Shown piece after piece: positions 9,087-18,103 of a stretch of 64,000 bases of DNA. Numbering within the stretch: position 1 is the stretch's first letter; each line of letters opens with the position of its first letter. Position numbers and translations under genes: made by a program. Below the pieces are notes generated by a model, which made no database searches, was not told where the DNA came from, and saw only the letters and a list, made by a program, of their open reading frames with translations. Origin of the DNA: Oleiagrimonas citrea (GTDB lineage: Bacteria > Pseudomonadota > Gammaproteobacteria > Xanthomonadales > Rhodanobacteraceae); assembly GCF_012395255.1 (NCBI RefSeq), contig NZ_JAAZQD010000004.1:434001-498000 (forward strand), in the 5' to 3' direction.

Positions 9087-9938
9087 TTGATCAGCATCAT
9101 CCTTCCAGCCAAGAACGAGGCGGCGGCGCTGGCCGAATTGCTGCCGCATCTTAGGGCCCTGCAACCCGAAGCCGAGATCATTGTCGTCAACGACGGTTCC
9201 ACCGATGACACGGAGGCTCTTTGCGAACGTCATGGCGTGCAATGCGTCTCGTCGCCGTATTCCATGGGCAACGGCGCGGCCATCAAGCGTGGCGCACGTG
9301 CCGCGAGTGGCGACATACTGGTCTTCATGGATGCCGACGGACAGCATGATCCGAACGATATCCCGCGTCTTCTGGGCAAACTCGACGAGGGATACGACAT
9401 GGCCGTGGGCGCTCGCGACTGGGACGGTCAGGCCGGGGTCGGCCGCGGCCTGGCGAACGGCTTCTACAACTGGCTGGCCAGCCGTATCACGGGCCACCGT
9501 GTCGAAGACCTCACCTCGGGCTTTCGCGCCGTGCGTGCGGACAAGTTTCGCCAGTTTCTGTATCTGCTGCCCAACGGCTTCAGCTACCCCACCACCAGCA
9601 CGATGGCCTTCTTCCGTAGCGCCTATGGTGTGGTTTATGTCCCGATCAAGGTTGCGCAGCGCGACGGCACGACCAGCCATATCAAGCCTCTGCGCGACGG
9701 TCTGCGATTTCTGCTGATCATCTTCAAGATCGCGACCCTGTACTCGCCGTTGAAATTGTTCGTGCCCGCGAGCGCGGTGTTCTTTGCGCTGGGGTGTCTG
9801 AACTATGCGCGGACTTTCCTCGATTATGGTCGATTGACCAATATGAGCACCTTGTTGTGGAGTGCTGCGGTGATCGTCTTTCTGATTGGCTTGGTCTCTG
9901 AGCAGATCACTGCGCTTACCTATCGACGGGAAGATTGA
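9087..9938 (+). CDS. Membrane-anchored GT2 glycosyltransferase, polyprenyl-phosphate-sugar synthase type (GtrB/DPM1-like)
   Basis: Transfers a sugar from a nucleotide donor, most likely to a polyprenyl phosphate. The 283-aa product has the GT-A opening SIILPAKNEAAAL, VVNDGSTDDT, the DxD-type FMDADGQHDPND (residues about 80-92) and the family TSGFRAV motif. Two C-terminal membrane segments follow (about 205-230 and 245-270), the layout of GtrB/ArnC/DPM1-like enzymes. I chose TTG 9087, preceded by AAGGGG; upstream in-frame codons are not GT-like. It begins the rightward island operon; the next gene starts across its stop codon. It could supply lipid-linked sugar to the GT-C proteins at 19.5-23.6 kb (inference). 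Confidence 0.85.
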   Translation: MISIILPAKNEAAALAELLPHLRALQPEAEIIVVNDGSTDDTEALCERHGVQCVSSPYSMGNGAAIKRGARAASGDILVFMDADGQHDPNDIPRLLGKLDEGYDMAVGARDWDGQAGVGRGLANGFYNWLASRITGHRVEDLTSGFRAVRADKFRQFLYLLPNGFSYPTTSTMAFFRSAYGVVYVPIKVAQRDGTTSHIKPLRDGLRFLLIIFKIATLYSPLKLFVPASAVFFALGCLNYARTFLDYGRLTNMSTLLWSAAVIVFLIGLVSEQITALTYRRED

Positions 9939-9939
9939 G

Positions 9940-11139
9940 TTGGGGCGTCCGAAAGTCTTGCTCGTCACGCGCAATCTGCCTCCGCTGGTCGGCGGCATGG
10001 AGCGCTTGAATTGGAACATGGCGCGGCAGCTTGCGCGAGTCGCTGATGTGCTGATTGTCGGGCCTCGGGGTTCGGCTGCTCTGGCCCCCGAGGGGGTTCG
10101 TGTACATGAGGTGGCTTTGATGCCGCTGGCTCGCTTTCTTTGGTCTGCGACTTGGGTTGTCTGGAGGGAGGCGCGTCGTTGGCGTCCCGATTGGGTGCTG
10201 GCGGGAAGCGGTCTCACCGCACCTCTTGCATGGTTGGCTGCTCGTACGTGTGGTGCACGGGCAGCCGTATATGTGCACGGCCTGGACTTGGCGTTGCGTC
10301 ATCGCCTCTATCGTCTACTGTGGTTTCCGGCCATTCGGCGCATGGACCGTGTTATTGCCAACAGTCGAGCGACTCGGTTGCTTGCCGAAGAGAGGGGGGT
10401 GCCATCAGAGCATATCGGCTTGCTGCATCCCGGCGTGGAAATGCCGGATAGCACCCCATTCGAGAGTGATGTTCCAGTTTTTCGTATGACGCATGGTCTG
10501 GCAAAGCGTCCGGTGCTTCTTTCCGTTGGGCGTCTGACGGAGCGCAAGGGGTTGCGTGAATTTGTACGAGATGTGCTTCCGGTCATCGTCGCGCAACGAC
10601 CCAGCGTTGTTTTGATCGTCATCGGCGATACGGCCGCTCAGGCTTTGCACGCGAAATCGCAGAGCGTGGAAAGCATCCGTGAACTGGCCGCAAGACTCGG
10701 TCTCGAGTCGAATCTCCGTTTTCTGGGGGTGATTACGGATAGACAGGAACTCTCTGCTGCATATCGCGCAGCGGATGTGCATGTCTTTCCTGTGCGTGAA
10801 ATACCGGGCGATCCTGAAGGTTTCGGGATGGTTGCCGTTGAAGCGGCCGCCCACGGCCTTGCTACAGTGGCCTATGCCACGGGAGGTGTCCTGGATGCGG
10901 TGCGAGAAGGCGATTCCGGGCGATTGGTGCCGCCCGGAGACGCCTCGTCATTCGCGTCAGCCGTGCTCGCATTGCTGGATTCACCTTTGCCTCGGGAAGC
11001 GCTGCGGTGTCATGCTGAGTCATTCACCTGGGAATGTTTTGGCGAGGGTCTCAGGGATCTCCTTGCGCTGCCTGGCATGGCGGGAGGAGCCAAGGGAGCA
11101 GGCTCCTCTGTACAGCAGTCGGAATGCGATGATGCATGA
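9940..11139 (+). CDS. GT4-family (GT-B fold) glycosyltransferase
   Basis: Cytoplasmic retaining glycosyltransferase, probably adding a sugar to a lipid-linked oligosaccharide. The 399-aa product has the GT4 N-terminal glycine-rich loop (NLPPLVGGMERLNWN), a linker, and the C-terminal domain motifs LLSVGRLTERKG (about residue 190) and the E-x7-E region DPEGFGMVAVEAAAHG (about residue 288), followed by ATGGVLDAV. I chose TTG 9940, with GGGAAG 6 bases upstream; it falls just after the preceding TGA. The donor cannot be told from sequence. The surrounding island genes have visibly more A/T-rich codon use than the flanking housekeeping genes. Confidence 0.85.
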   Translation: MGRPKVLLVTRNLPPLVGGMERLNWNMARQLARVADVLIVGPRGSAALAPEGVRVHEVALMPLARFLWSATWVVWREARRWRPDWVLAGSGLTAPLAWLAARTCGARAAVYVHGLDLALRHRLYRLLWFPAIRRMDRVIANSRATRLLAEERGVPSEHIGLLHPGVEMPDSTPFESDVPVFRMTHGLAKRPVLLSVGRLTERKGLREFVRDVLPVIVAQRPSVVLIVIGDTAAQALHAKSQSVESIRELAARLGLESNLRFLGVITDRQELSAAYRAADVHVFPVREIPGDPEGFGMVAVEAAAHGLATVAYATGGVLDAVREGDSGRLVPPGDASSFASAVLALLDSPLPREALRCHAESFTWECFGEGLRDLLALPGMAGGAKGAGSSVQQSECDDA

Positions 11140-12070
11140 TTCGACCGCGATGCCTTCACGATTGGCTACCGTGACAGTGACCTATCACCCCGAGGTTCCC
11201 GCGCTCGAAGCCCAGTTGCGGGCGTTGCCTGCGAAGAGTCTGAAGGTCCTTGTCGACAATGCGTCCGGAGAGCCGGTGCTTTCTCGGATTCGCCGCTTGG
11301 TCGATACCGTTCCGCGCACCATGTTGATCGAATGTGAGCGCAATGAAGGGTTGGCCGCAGCGCTCAATCGAGGCGTGGACGCAATCTGCGCGAGTGCATC
11401 GGAAGTCGAGGAGGTTCTGTTCCTCGATCAGGACAGCGTGCCGCTGAAGGATAGTGTGCACGTACTTCAGCGCGCGCTGCATTCGCTGCGTGAACGGGAG
11501 GAGCGTGTCGGTTGCGTTGGCCCAAGCCTGCTTGATGTGGATACCGGACTTCGGCATGGTTTTCATCAGGCGACGCGGTGGCGTTGGAAGCGTGCCTACC
11601 CCAGTGATGATGCTTATGTCCATTGCGCGAATCTGAACGGAAGCGGCACGCTGGTTCCGATCGAGTTGTATCGCGCGCTGGGTGGTCTGGATGCATCGCT
11701 GTTCATCGATCATGTCGATACAGAATGGTCGTTCCGGGTCGCTGCGGCGGGCTACAGCCTCTGGGGGGTGCCAGGTGCCGTGTTCGAGCACAGCATGGGG
11801 GTGTCGGGTGCGCGTTTCTGGTTGTTGGGCTGGCGCGTGTGGCCAGTGCGCTCGCCATTGCGCATGTTCTTCCTTTACCGCAATGCCGTCATCTTGATGC
11901 GGCGTACGTATGTTCCAAGGGTGTGGAAGTTCTGGGCCGTGGTGAAACTGGCTGTGAATGCATTGGTCGTGCTGATTCTGGGGCCGCAGCGCAAGACGCA
12001 GTTCGAGCGGATGTGGTCGGGGATTCGTGCTGGACTCCGCGCTGATCCTCTCGAGGGCGTGGATAGATGA
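11129..12070 (+). CDS. GT2 glycosyltransferase, rhamnosyltransferase-like
   Basis: The 313-aa product resembles the dTDP-rhamnosyl:lipid rhamnosyltransferase family (TIGR01556 type). It has VTVTYHPEVPALEAQL, VDNASGE, NEGLAAALNRGV, the metal-binding LFLDQDS segment (about residue 98), NGSGTLVP, and LFIDHVDTEWSFRV. Activity on rhamnose is inferred from this resemblance only. The start is ATG 11129, 11132 or 11150; all three are in frame, and I use the first, which has GGAA in front. It overlaps the preceding gene's stop and is coupled to the next gene by an ATGA overlap. Confidence 0.82.
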   Translation: MMHDSTAMPSRLATVTVTYHPEVPALEAQLRALPAKSLKVLVDNASGEPVLSRIRRLVDTVPRTMLIECERNEGLAAALNRGVDAICASASEVEEVLFLDQDSVPLKDSVHVLQRALHSLREREERVGCVGPSLLDVDTGLRHGFHQATRWRWKRAYPSDDAYVHCANLNGSGTLVPIELYRALGGLDASLFIDHVDTEWSFRVAAAGYSLWGVPGAVFEHSMGVSGARFWLLGWRVWPVRSPLRMFFLYRNAVILMRRTYVPRVWKFWAVVKLAVNALVVLILGPQRKTQFERMWSGIRAGLRADPLEGVDR

Positions 12071-12960
12071 TTCACTGCGGTGTCGTTGCCTTGATCCTGC
12101 ACTTCCGAACGGAAGCGCAGACGCTGAGATGTCTGCAGTCCCTTTTCTCCGAAGGCGTCTGCAATGCCGTGCTGGTTGATAATTCGCAGGACGGTGGGCG
12201 TTCACGTACAGCGATGAAGGCGGAGCTGGAGGCACTGCGTGCGCGAGGCATGCAGATCGAGGTGCTTGCACCGTCGCGTAATCTGGGCTTTGCCGCCGGT
12301 GTCAATCTCGGGCTGGCACATGTCCGCCGGACGTGCCCGGGCCCGGTGCTTCTCATGAACACCGATGCGTATCCCATGCAGGGGGCATTGCCTGCGATGA
12401 AGGCATGCCTGTCGACGAGCCGTGATGTCGTGGTGCCGGCCGTGCGCGCGGAAGAAGACACATGCGGCCGACCATTGATCGTGCATTATCATTCGTTGCT
12501 CGCACTCTACTTGGGTAAACCGTTTCCCGGTACTGTCGCCTACCCGAGCGGCTGCTGTCTGCTGTTGGGAAGCGAGCTGCTGGATGTTGCTCTGTTCGAC
12601 GATGACTTCTTCTTCTATGGAGAAGACGTTCTTCTCGGGAAGCGTCTGTGCGAAGCAGACGCCCGCGTAGTGCCCTGCACGGATGCGGCGGTGGTACATA
12701 GCGGGTCGCTGAGTTCACGAAACGGCTCGCTGTTCTATGAGTATCACATGGTGCGCGCGCACTGGTTGCTGGCCGGAAAGCTTGCTCGCAACCGTTTTGA
12801 TAAGTGGGCGGGATGGTTGTTCCGTAGTATCACTTTGCCCTCAAGAGCCTTGCTGCGCTCGGTGCGTTCGAGATCCCTGAGCCCGGTGAGGGGGTTTTGG
12901 CTAGCAAGCTTCGATCTTCTTCGCGGCCGTTTCCGGGATCTGACGCCTCCGCTCGATTGA
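12067..12960 (+). CDS. GT2-family glycosyltransferase
   Basis: The 297-aa protein has a GT-A core: VVALILHFRTEAQTLRCLQSL, LVDNSQDGG, NLGFAAGVNLGL, the MNTDAYP segment in the DxD position (about residue 98), and FFYGEDVLLGKRL in the acceptor/base region (about residue 180). This is the WcaA/GT2 'rhamnosyl-like' layout, but the donor is unknown. The C-terminus is basic and may sit on the membrane. It is the last gene of the rightward glycosyltransferase operon and starts in a 4-base overlap with the previous gene. It faces the convergent methyltransferase gene across only 30 bases. Confidence 0.8.
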   Translation: MIHCGVVALILHFRTEAQTLRCLQSLFSEGVCNAVLVDNSQDGGRSRTAMKAELEALRARGMQIEVLAPSRNLGFAAGVNLGLAHVRRTCPGPVLLMNTDAYPMQGALPAMKACLSTSRDVVVPAVRAEEDTCGRPLIVHYHSLLALYLGKPFPGTVAYPSGCCLLLGSELLDVALFDDDFFFYGEDVLLGKRLCEADARVVPCTDAAVVHSGSLSSRNGSLFYEYHMVRAHWLLAGKLARNRFDKWAGWLFRSITLPSRALLRSVRSRSLSPVRGFWLASFDLLRGRFRDLTPPLD

Positions 12961-12990
12961 ACCGCAGTCAAGGCGAGATTGCGCATCGGG

Positions 12991-13761
12991 TCATCTGGGT
13001 TTTTCAAAGCACATGAACGGCTCGAGTGCATTCACGCCGTGATATGTCGGGTCGATGTCAGGAAGAAGTTCTTCGTGGGCGTGTATGCGGGCCTGCAGCC
13101 CGCTCTGTTCGAAGCGAGCAAAGATATCGAGGCCATAAAGTCGGACATGATCTTCTTGTCCGAAGGCTTCCAAGCGCGCTTGTTTCTGGACAATGCCGGG
13201 ATCTTCCCATGTGTGCTGCAGGTGCGATGCAAAAGGAGTCTGCAGAATGGCAAGACCTCCGGGTTTCAGGACGCGGTGAATTTCCCGCAGCGCTTTCGGT
13301 TCATCGGGGATGTGTTCAAGCACGTGGTTGGCGATCAGTAGGTCGAGCGATGCATCGCCCTGATGCATCGCCGTCATGTCCACTCGCTGCATATCCTCCG
13401 ATCGCGGATGCAGGTCGCACGGGATATAGCGCAACGGTTTTGCATGCTTTATCCGGCTCGAGAGTTTGACTTCCGGTGCGAAGTGCATGATCGAGGCATT
13501 ACGTACACGGTCGAAGATGTCCGCGTGGCGCATATACAGGAGCAAATGACGTTCGCGGTCATGTCCGCCGCAATGGGGGCAGGAGAATTGTTCGACGTCA
13601 CTGCCGATCATGCACAGCGCGCGACTCAGGGCAGGCATGCTTCGTAAGCCGTCTCTGTAAGGGAGAAAGCGACGTACTTTTTGCTCGCAGAGCACGCAGT
13701 ACTTGTCGCCGCCGGGAACTTTCGCTGCAAGCCATCGTGCAGTTCTACGGAGCGATTTCAT
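12991..13761 (-). CDS. Class I SAM-dependent methyltransferase with N-terminal zinc-ribbon-like Cys pairs
   Basis: The 256-aa product begins at ATG 13761 with AGAGG 6 bases upstream; an upstream ATG at 13794 is also open but overlaps the neighbour more and lacks a site. Near the N-terminus are two Cys pairs (KYCVLCEQ, about 22-25, and FSCPHCGGHDRER, about 60-63). A Methyltransf_11-type core follows: MHFAPE, DLHPRSEDMQRVDM, LIANHVLEHIPDEPKALREIHRVLK. Such proteins occur in polysaccharide gene clusters and may methylate a sugar or cap a chain, but the substrate is unknown. It is the last gene of the leftward island operon. Confidence 0.75.
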   Translation of the reverse strand: MKSLRRTARWLAAKVPGGDKYCVLCEQKVRRFLPYRDGLRSMPALSRALCMIGSDVEQFSCPHCGGHDRERHLLLYMRHADIFDRVRNASIMHFAPEVKLSSRIKHAKPLRYIPCDLHPRSEDMQRVDMTAMHQGDASLDLLIANHVLEHIPDEPKALREIHRVLKPGGLAILQTPFASHLQHTWEDPGIVQKQARLEAFGQEDHVRLYGLDIFARFEQSGLQARIHAHEELLPDIDPTYHGVNALEPFMCFEKPR

Positions 13762-13774
13762 CAAAGCCTCTATA

Positions 13775-14731
13775 TCAACGTCGGAAAAGCACATGCTCGA
13801 CCTTGCAGCCGAAACGTCGGCGGATTCTGTCCCATCCTTCGGACATGATGCGCCGAATCAAGGCGAATAGCGTCAGAGCAGCGGTTGTAAGGCCGGAGCA
13901 TGGCGACGCTCGGCGAATGCGGGGCAGCCAAGCGCGGAACAATTCCCAGCGCTTCATGCGCCGTGAAGTCATGAATATGCGGCAAAGGAAGTCGGCCATT
14001 CCGTGCGCTTTGTCCGAACGAGAGAGACGCTCGGGAGGAACGTTGAGCATGGCTTCCCAGTAGAGTTCGCGCACCAGGTCGCCGGAAGTGCGGGTCATGG
14101 CGCCCTCGGCATGTACGCGGTAGCCGACCAGGACGCGGTCGAGTTGGGCGAGAAGTCCTTGTTGTGCCAGTAGAAGGTGGATATGGAAGTCGATGAACGG
14201 CTTCTTCGTATCAATCACCGGCTGCGCCAGGGGACGACGAAGCAGCATGGAGCTTGTGTTGAGGAAATTTCCCCTTCGAAACAGCGCGGCAAGGTCGTAC
14301 ATGCCAGCGCGTGCATCGTTGAACAAACCCTGGTTCTCGTCGTTCGGAAGCACCGTGCGCGCATTGGTGTATATCGCGGAGCACTCGGGATGACGATCCA
14401 TGAAGTCCGCCTGTAGTTCGAGTTTTCCCGGAAGCCAGAAATCATCCCCATCGAGGTGTGCGAGATAGGCGCCTCGAGCCATGCCCCATAGTCGTTTGAG
14501 GTTTTCCGATGCCCCAAGCCGTCGTGGATTGTGGATGCCTCGTATCCACTCGGGATAACGCTCTGTGTATTCGCGAAGTATGTCTCCGGTGCGATCATCG
14601 GAATGATCGTCCGCGACAAGAATTTCGAGCAGGCGAGTTCGGTTTTGCGCGAGCACGCTGTCAAGACAGTGTCGGATGTAGCGTTCCTGGTTGCAGGTAA
14701 TGATGCAGACGGATATGTCACGAATGGGCAT
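13775..14731 (-). CDS. GT2-family glycosyltransferase (WfgS/'glycosyl transferase family A' type)
   Basis: The 318-aa product has SVCIITCNQERYIRHCLDSVLAQ, LVADDHSDDRTGDIL, NLKRLWGMARGAYLAHLDGDDFW with the DxD (about residue 96), and HRDPE-like downstream segments, all typical of GT-A family 2 enzymes that extend lipid-linked oligosaccharides. A C-terminal Arg-rich amphipathic stretch suggests a membrane-associated tail. Donor and acceptor cannot be determined. It lies between the flippase and the methyltransferase in the leftward island operon. Confidence 0.82.
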   Translation of the reverse strand: MPIRDISVCIITCNQERYIRHCLDSVLAQNRTRLLEILVADDHSDDRTGDILREYTERYPEWIRGIHNPRRLGASENLKRLWGMARGAYLAHLDGDDFWLPGKLELQADFMDRHPECSAIYTNARTVLPNDENQGLFNDARAGMYDLAALFRRGNFLNTSSMLLRRPLAQPVIDTKKPFIDFHIHLLLAQQGLLAQLDRVLVGYRVHAEGAMTRTSGDLVRELYWEAMLNVPPERLSRSDKAHGMADFLCRIFMTSRRMKRWELFRAWLPRIRRASPCSGLTTAALTLFALIRRIMSEGWDRIRRRFGCKVEHVLFRR

Positions 14732-14766
14732 GCGTCACCCGGATGTGATAAGAGCATGTGTGACGC

Positions 14767-16227
14767 TTATTCGTGGGCATGGGGCGATGTGTGATGGCGA
14801 AGGTTGTCCAGGATGCGCAGCATGGCCTTCCATGCAGGGTTGTTCAACCATCTGGCCACAATCAGGTACAGCAAGCCTGCGATAAGAATTGTTCCCGAGA
14901 CAATCCAGGGAGTCGATGGCAGATAGTGAAGAAGAAGGCTGCCAGCGATTGCGCTGACGATGCAGCCAGCGATGGTTCTTCCTTGGTCGGACAATTGCTT
15001 GAGCAAGCCATAATCGAGCAATCGGCGGATGTACCAGGTATTGATGAATGCGCTAAGCAGGCTGCTGGCCAGGACCGCGCCAGCCACAGCCAGGGGACCG
15101 AATGGACTGGCAGCGGTCACCATGCCGATGGCGAAGAGCTTCTTGATTGCTTCTTGCCGAAACAATAGATCCGAGCGCCCCGAGGCCGCGAGGGCAGCGA
15201 GGTTGAGTACATGCAGGGGCCACAACGCGGATGCCAGTGCAAGCAGGCTGAGAATCGGTGCTGCATTTACCCAGCGCGTTCCATATACGAGTTCGATCAG
15301 AGGTCGGGCAATCAGAGCGAGGCCAATCATGCACGGCATGAACAGGAAGCTGGATACACGAAGGGATTGCCGCAGGGCATCGCGCAGTTGTTTCGGTTTT
15401 TCCGCAACTTCCGAAAAGACCGGTAGGCCGACGCGATTAAGCAGCGAGCCGATGAAGGAAGATGGCGCTTGTTCGGTATTTTGCGCAAGCGTGTAGTAGC
15501 CAAGTGTGCTTGCATCGAAGAACCGGCCGAGCAGGAGTGCCTGCAGTCGCACATAGGCCATGTCCAGCAGGCGGGCTAGCAACATGTAGCCACCGAAGCC
15601 AAAAAGTTTCCGGAATGCTGTCCGCGTGAAACGTCCCTGGGGAATCCAGCGCGCGTAGCGTGCAAGAAGTACAGCACGAAGCCCTAGTGCGATGACCGCC
15701 TGCCAGGCCATGCTCCACACTCCGAAACCTGCCATTGCCAGGGCGATTGCCGCAGCGCCTGCGATGAACGAGGCGAATACTTCTGCTCGGGCGCGCGACG
15801 CGAAATCGAGTCGTCGGGTCAGCAGCGCATCCGGTACGGCTGCCAATGCGCCCAATGGGAGAAGAAATACCATCAGGTGCGTCAACGATACGAGTTTCGG
15901 CTGACGATAGAAATCTGCGATTGCAGGAGCAGTGAACCACAGCACGAGAGCCAGGATCCATGCACTCGTGATGGCAAACGTGAATACCGTGGTTTCATCG
16001 TCTAGGGTGATATCGCGCCGTTGGATCAGGGCAGTGCCGAATCCCGAGTCGACGAGCAGTGCTCCGATACTTGTGAACACGAGCAGCATCGCTATGAGTC
16101 CGAAATCGGCCGGTGAGAGCACGCGTGCGAGCACGATCATGACGCAAAGCTGCATGCCGTAGCGCGCAAGAATCTCGAGAGCGCTCCACCATGTGGCATG
16201 TGTGGCGCGTTGTTCGAGTTCAGCCAT
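14767..16227 (-). CDS. Wzx-like polysaccharide flippase (MOP superfamily, WzxC/TuaB type)
   Basis: The 486-aa multi-spanning protein (about 12-14 hydrophobic segments) opens ATWWSALEILARYGMQ and continues VLARVLSPADFGLIAM, the signature of the WzxC/TuaB/SpsJ branch of MOP flippases. It would move an undecaprenyl-PP-linked oligosaccharide across the inner membrane. Its start overlaps the acetyltransferase stop by 8 bases. No Wzy polymerase or WaaL/PglL-type ligase with a Wzy_C pattern is recognised nearby, so the fate of the flipped unit is open. Confidence 0.85.
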   Translation of the reverse strand: MAELEQRATHATWWSALEILARYGMQLCVMIVLARVLSPADFGLIAMLLVFTSIGALLVDSGFGTALIQRRDITLDDETTVFTFAITSAWILALVLWFTAPAIADFYRQPKLVSLTHLMVFLLPLGALAAVPDALLTRRLDFASRARAEVFASFIAGAAAIALAMAGFGVWSMAWQAVIALGLRAVLLARYARWIPQGRFTRTAFRKLFGFGGYMLLARLLDMAYVRLQALLLGRFFDASTLGYYTLAQNTEQAPSSFIGSLLNRVGLPVFSEVAEKPKQLRDALRQSLRVSSFLFMPCMIGLALIARPLIELVYGTRWVNAAPILSLLALASALWPLHVLNLAALAASGRSDLLFRQEAIKKLFAIGMVTAASPFGPLAVAGAVLASSLLSAFINTWYIRRLLDYGLLKQLSDQGRTIAGCIVSAIAGSLLLHYLPSTPWIVSGTILIAGLLYLIVARWLNNPAWKAMLRILDNLRHHTSPHAHE

Positions 16228-16912
16228 GGCGACGGAGATGTTTCGGCACGGCGGGGACGCCTGCCACCATCGAGTCGGGCTCGACGGACCGCGTCACGCA
16301 GGCCCCCGCTGCGACGATTGCACCATCTCCAATGGTCAGGGGTGCATCGGACACACCATTGATGATGTTTGCGCCAGTGCCAATGAAAACATTCGAACCG
16401 ATGTGGACATGCCCCGAAATGTGGCACCCGGGTGAGATGGTTGTGAAGTCTCCGATGCGCACATCATGACCGATCGTGCATGCCAGATTGATATGAACAT
16501 GCTCTCCGACTGAGATGTTCGTCGTCAGGATGTTGCCGGCGCAGATGATTGTGCCGAGGCCGAGCTCGACGTGCTCCGAGGTCTCAGCACGCGGATGCAC
16601 AAGTCGAGCGGCGCGCATGCCCGCTTCCCTGCAGGACCGTGCGGCGATACGGCGGGCATCCGGAGCGCCGATCGCCACCAAGAAGCGAAAATCCTCGTCA
16701 GGCTTCAGGTTCGCGAGTAATTCGACCGGGATCCTATTCACTTCGTCGCACAGGAATCGGGCGTCGTCGACAGCGAAGAGGAGGTCGACATTCTTGCCCC
16801 AGGTCTGCCGAGCCAGCCAGGCGACCTCCCTGCCGAATCCACCTGCGCCGAAAATGCATAGTCGGGAAAAACCGGGGGAGAGGGCGTCGCTACGGTTCCG
16901 TGAAGCATTCAT
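16220..16912 (-). CDS. NeuD/PglD/VioB-type sugar O/N-acyltransferase (left-handed beta-helix)
   Basis: The 230-aa protein has an N-terminal nucleotide-sugar-binding fold (LCIFGAGGFGREVAWLA, about residues 17-33). A hexapeptide-repeat beta-helix follows, with repeats such as GLGTIICAG, VHINLACTIGHDVRIGDFTTISPG and the acetyltransferase His in IGHD (about residue 150). It ends in AGVPAVPKHL. The family N-acetylates UDP- or dTDP-4-amino sugars (PglD, VioB, PerB) or sialic acid. ATG 16912 overlaps the stop of the aminotransferase gene as ATGA. That coupling makes the aminotransferase product its likely substrate (inference). Confidence 0.8.
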   Translation of the reverse strand: MNASRNRSDALSPGFSRLCIFGAGGFGREVAWLARQTWGKNVDLLFAVDDARFLCDEVNRIPVELLANLKPDEDFRFLVAIGAPDARRIAARSCREAGMRAARLVHPRAETSEHVELGLGTIICAGNILTTNISVGEHVHINLACTIGHDVRIGDFTTISPGCHISGHVHIGSNVFIGTGANIINGVSDAPLTIGDGAIVAAGACVTRSVEPDSMVAGVPAVPKHLRRHG

Positions 16913-18087
16913 GTTCGATGTCCAGCCATTCGTACGATATCCGCAACGGTCTTTATATCGCACTCATTCACCGCAGTTCCCGTTGGCAGAACGATCACCT
17001 GCTCGGCTACCGCGAGGGTTTGCGGGAGGTGATGACCCGCATTGGGTTGCAGGTCACGGTAGGGCTGCATCATGTGTACGCCCGGCCAGAAGTATTTGCG
17101 GGCAAGGACATTCTCGGCATGCAGCGCGGAGAGAATTTGATCGCGGCTTGCATTCGAGTGGCCATTAACCATGATCACCACGTAGTGGTGACTGTTGTGT
17201 TCAGCCGGATCGTAAGGCAGGACGGTGATGCCCTCTATGCCTGCCAGTTCGCGGACATAAGCCGCGTGATTGCTCCGATTGTGATCGAACGTGTCATCAA
17301 GGGACTTCAGATTGACAAGCCCCACGGCGGCGCACGCCTCGATCATCTTGCCGTTGGTACCTGGGTAGGCGACATCGTCGTAGCCAATGAAACCGAAGTT
17401 GCGCATCAACTGCATGGCTTGCGCCAGTTCGTCGTTGTTCGTCACTACGGCGCCGCCTTCCATCGAGTTGAAAGCCTTGGTGGCATGAAAACTCAGTACT
17501 TCACATGCCCCGAACTGTCCGATGCTCCGTTGTTTGTAGGTACTGCCGAATGCGTGCGCAGCATCGAACATCAACTTCAGACCGTGCCGGTTGGCCAATG
17601 CCTGCAATGCGTCGATTGGCGCAGCACGCCCCCATAGATGCACGCCGATGATGCCCGTCGTTCGGGGCGTGATCATGCGTTCGACCGAAACAGGGTCGAG
17701 GTTTTGGGTACTTCCATCGACGTCCGCGAAGACGGGTGTGATGCCCTGCCAATGTAGGGCGTGCGCTGTGGCGACGAAGGTCCAGGAGGGAACAATCACT
17801 TCTCCGGAGAGTCCCAGGGCGCGAATGGCGATTTCTAATGCGATAGTCCCATTACACATGGCGATGCAGTGCTTGACGCCCAGACGGTCAGCGATGCTTC
17901 GCTCGAACTCCTGTACGACTGGACCATTGTTGGTCAGCCACTTCCGCTCCAGAATCTCCGCGATCTGCTCGAGAATGGTGTCCTTGTCCCCAATGTTCGG
18001 TCGGCCTACGTGCAACGGGTCGTCGAACGCGGGCGGTGCGCCATGGATGGCGAGGTCAGCTGGTGAGCGTATCGTCTTGAGCGTCAC
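16909..18087 (-). CDS. DegT/DnrJ/EryC1/StrS-family sugar aminotransferase, VioA/DesI-like
   Basis: PLP-dependent transaminase of nucleotide-linked keto-sugars. The 392-aa product has NGTIALEIAIRALGL, VPSWTFVATAHALHW, the PLP Asp segment LMFDAAHAFG and the PLP Lys in SFHATKAFNSMEGGA. The FHATK-FN-EGG form resembles VioA/DesI enzymes that make dTDP-4-amino-4,6-dideoxyglucose (viosamine); that is a suggestion from motif memory, not proof. I chose GTG 18087, 16 bases past the previous stop; a TTG at 18135 would extend it by 16 codons over the neighbour. No nucleotide-sugar dehydratase is in the window. Confidence 0.82.
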   Translation of the reverse strand: MTLKTIRSPADLAIHGAPPAFDDPLHVGRPNIGDKDTILEQIAEILERKWLTNNGPVVQEFERSIADRLGVKHCIAMCNGTIALEIAIRALGLSGEVIVPSWTFVATAHALHWQGITPVFADVDGSTQNLDPVSVERMITPRTTGIIGVHLWGRAAPIDALQALANRHGLKLMFDAAHAFGSTYKQRSIGQFGACEVLSFHATKAFNSMEGGAVVTNNDELAQAMQLMRNFGFIGYDDVAYPGTNGKMIEACAAVGLVNLKSLDDTFDHNRSNHAAYVRELAGIEGITVLPYDPAEHNSHHYVVIMVNGHSNASRDQILSALHAENVLARKYFWPGVHMMQPYRDLQPNAGHHLPQTLAVAEQVIVLPTGTAVNECDIKTVADIVRMAGHRT

Positions 18088-18103
18088 GAGGGTATCTTGA
18101 AAG

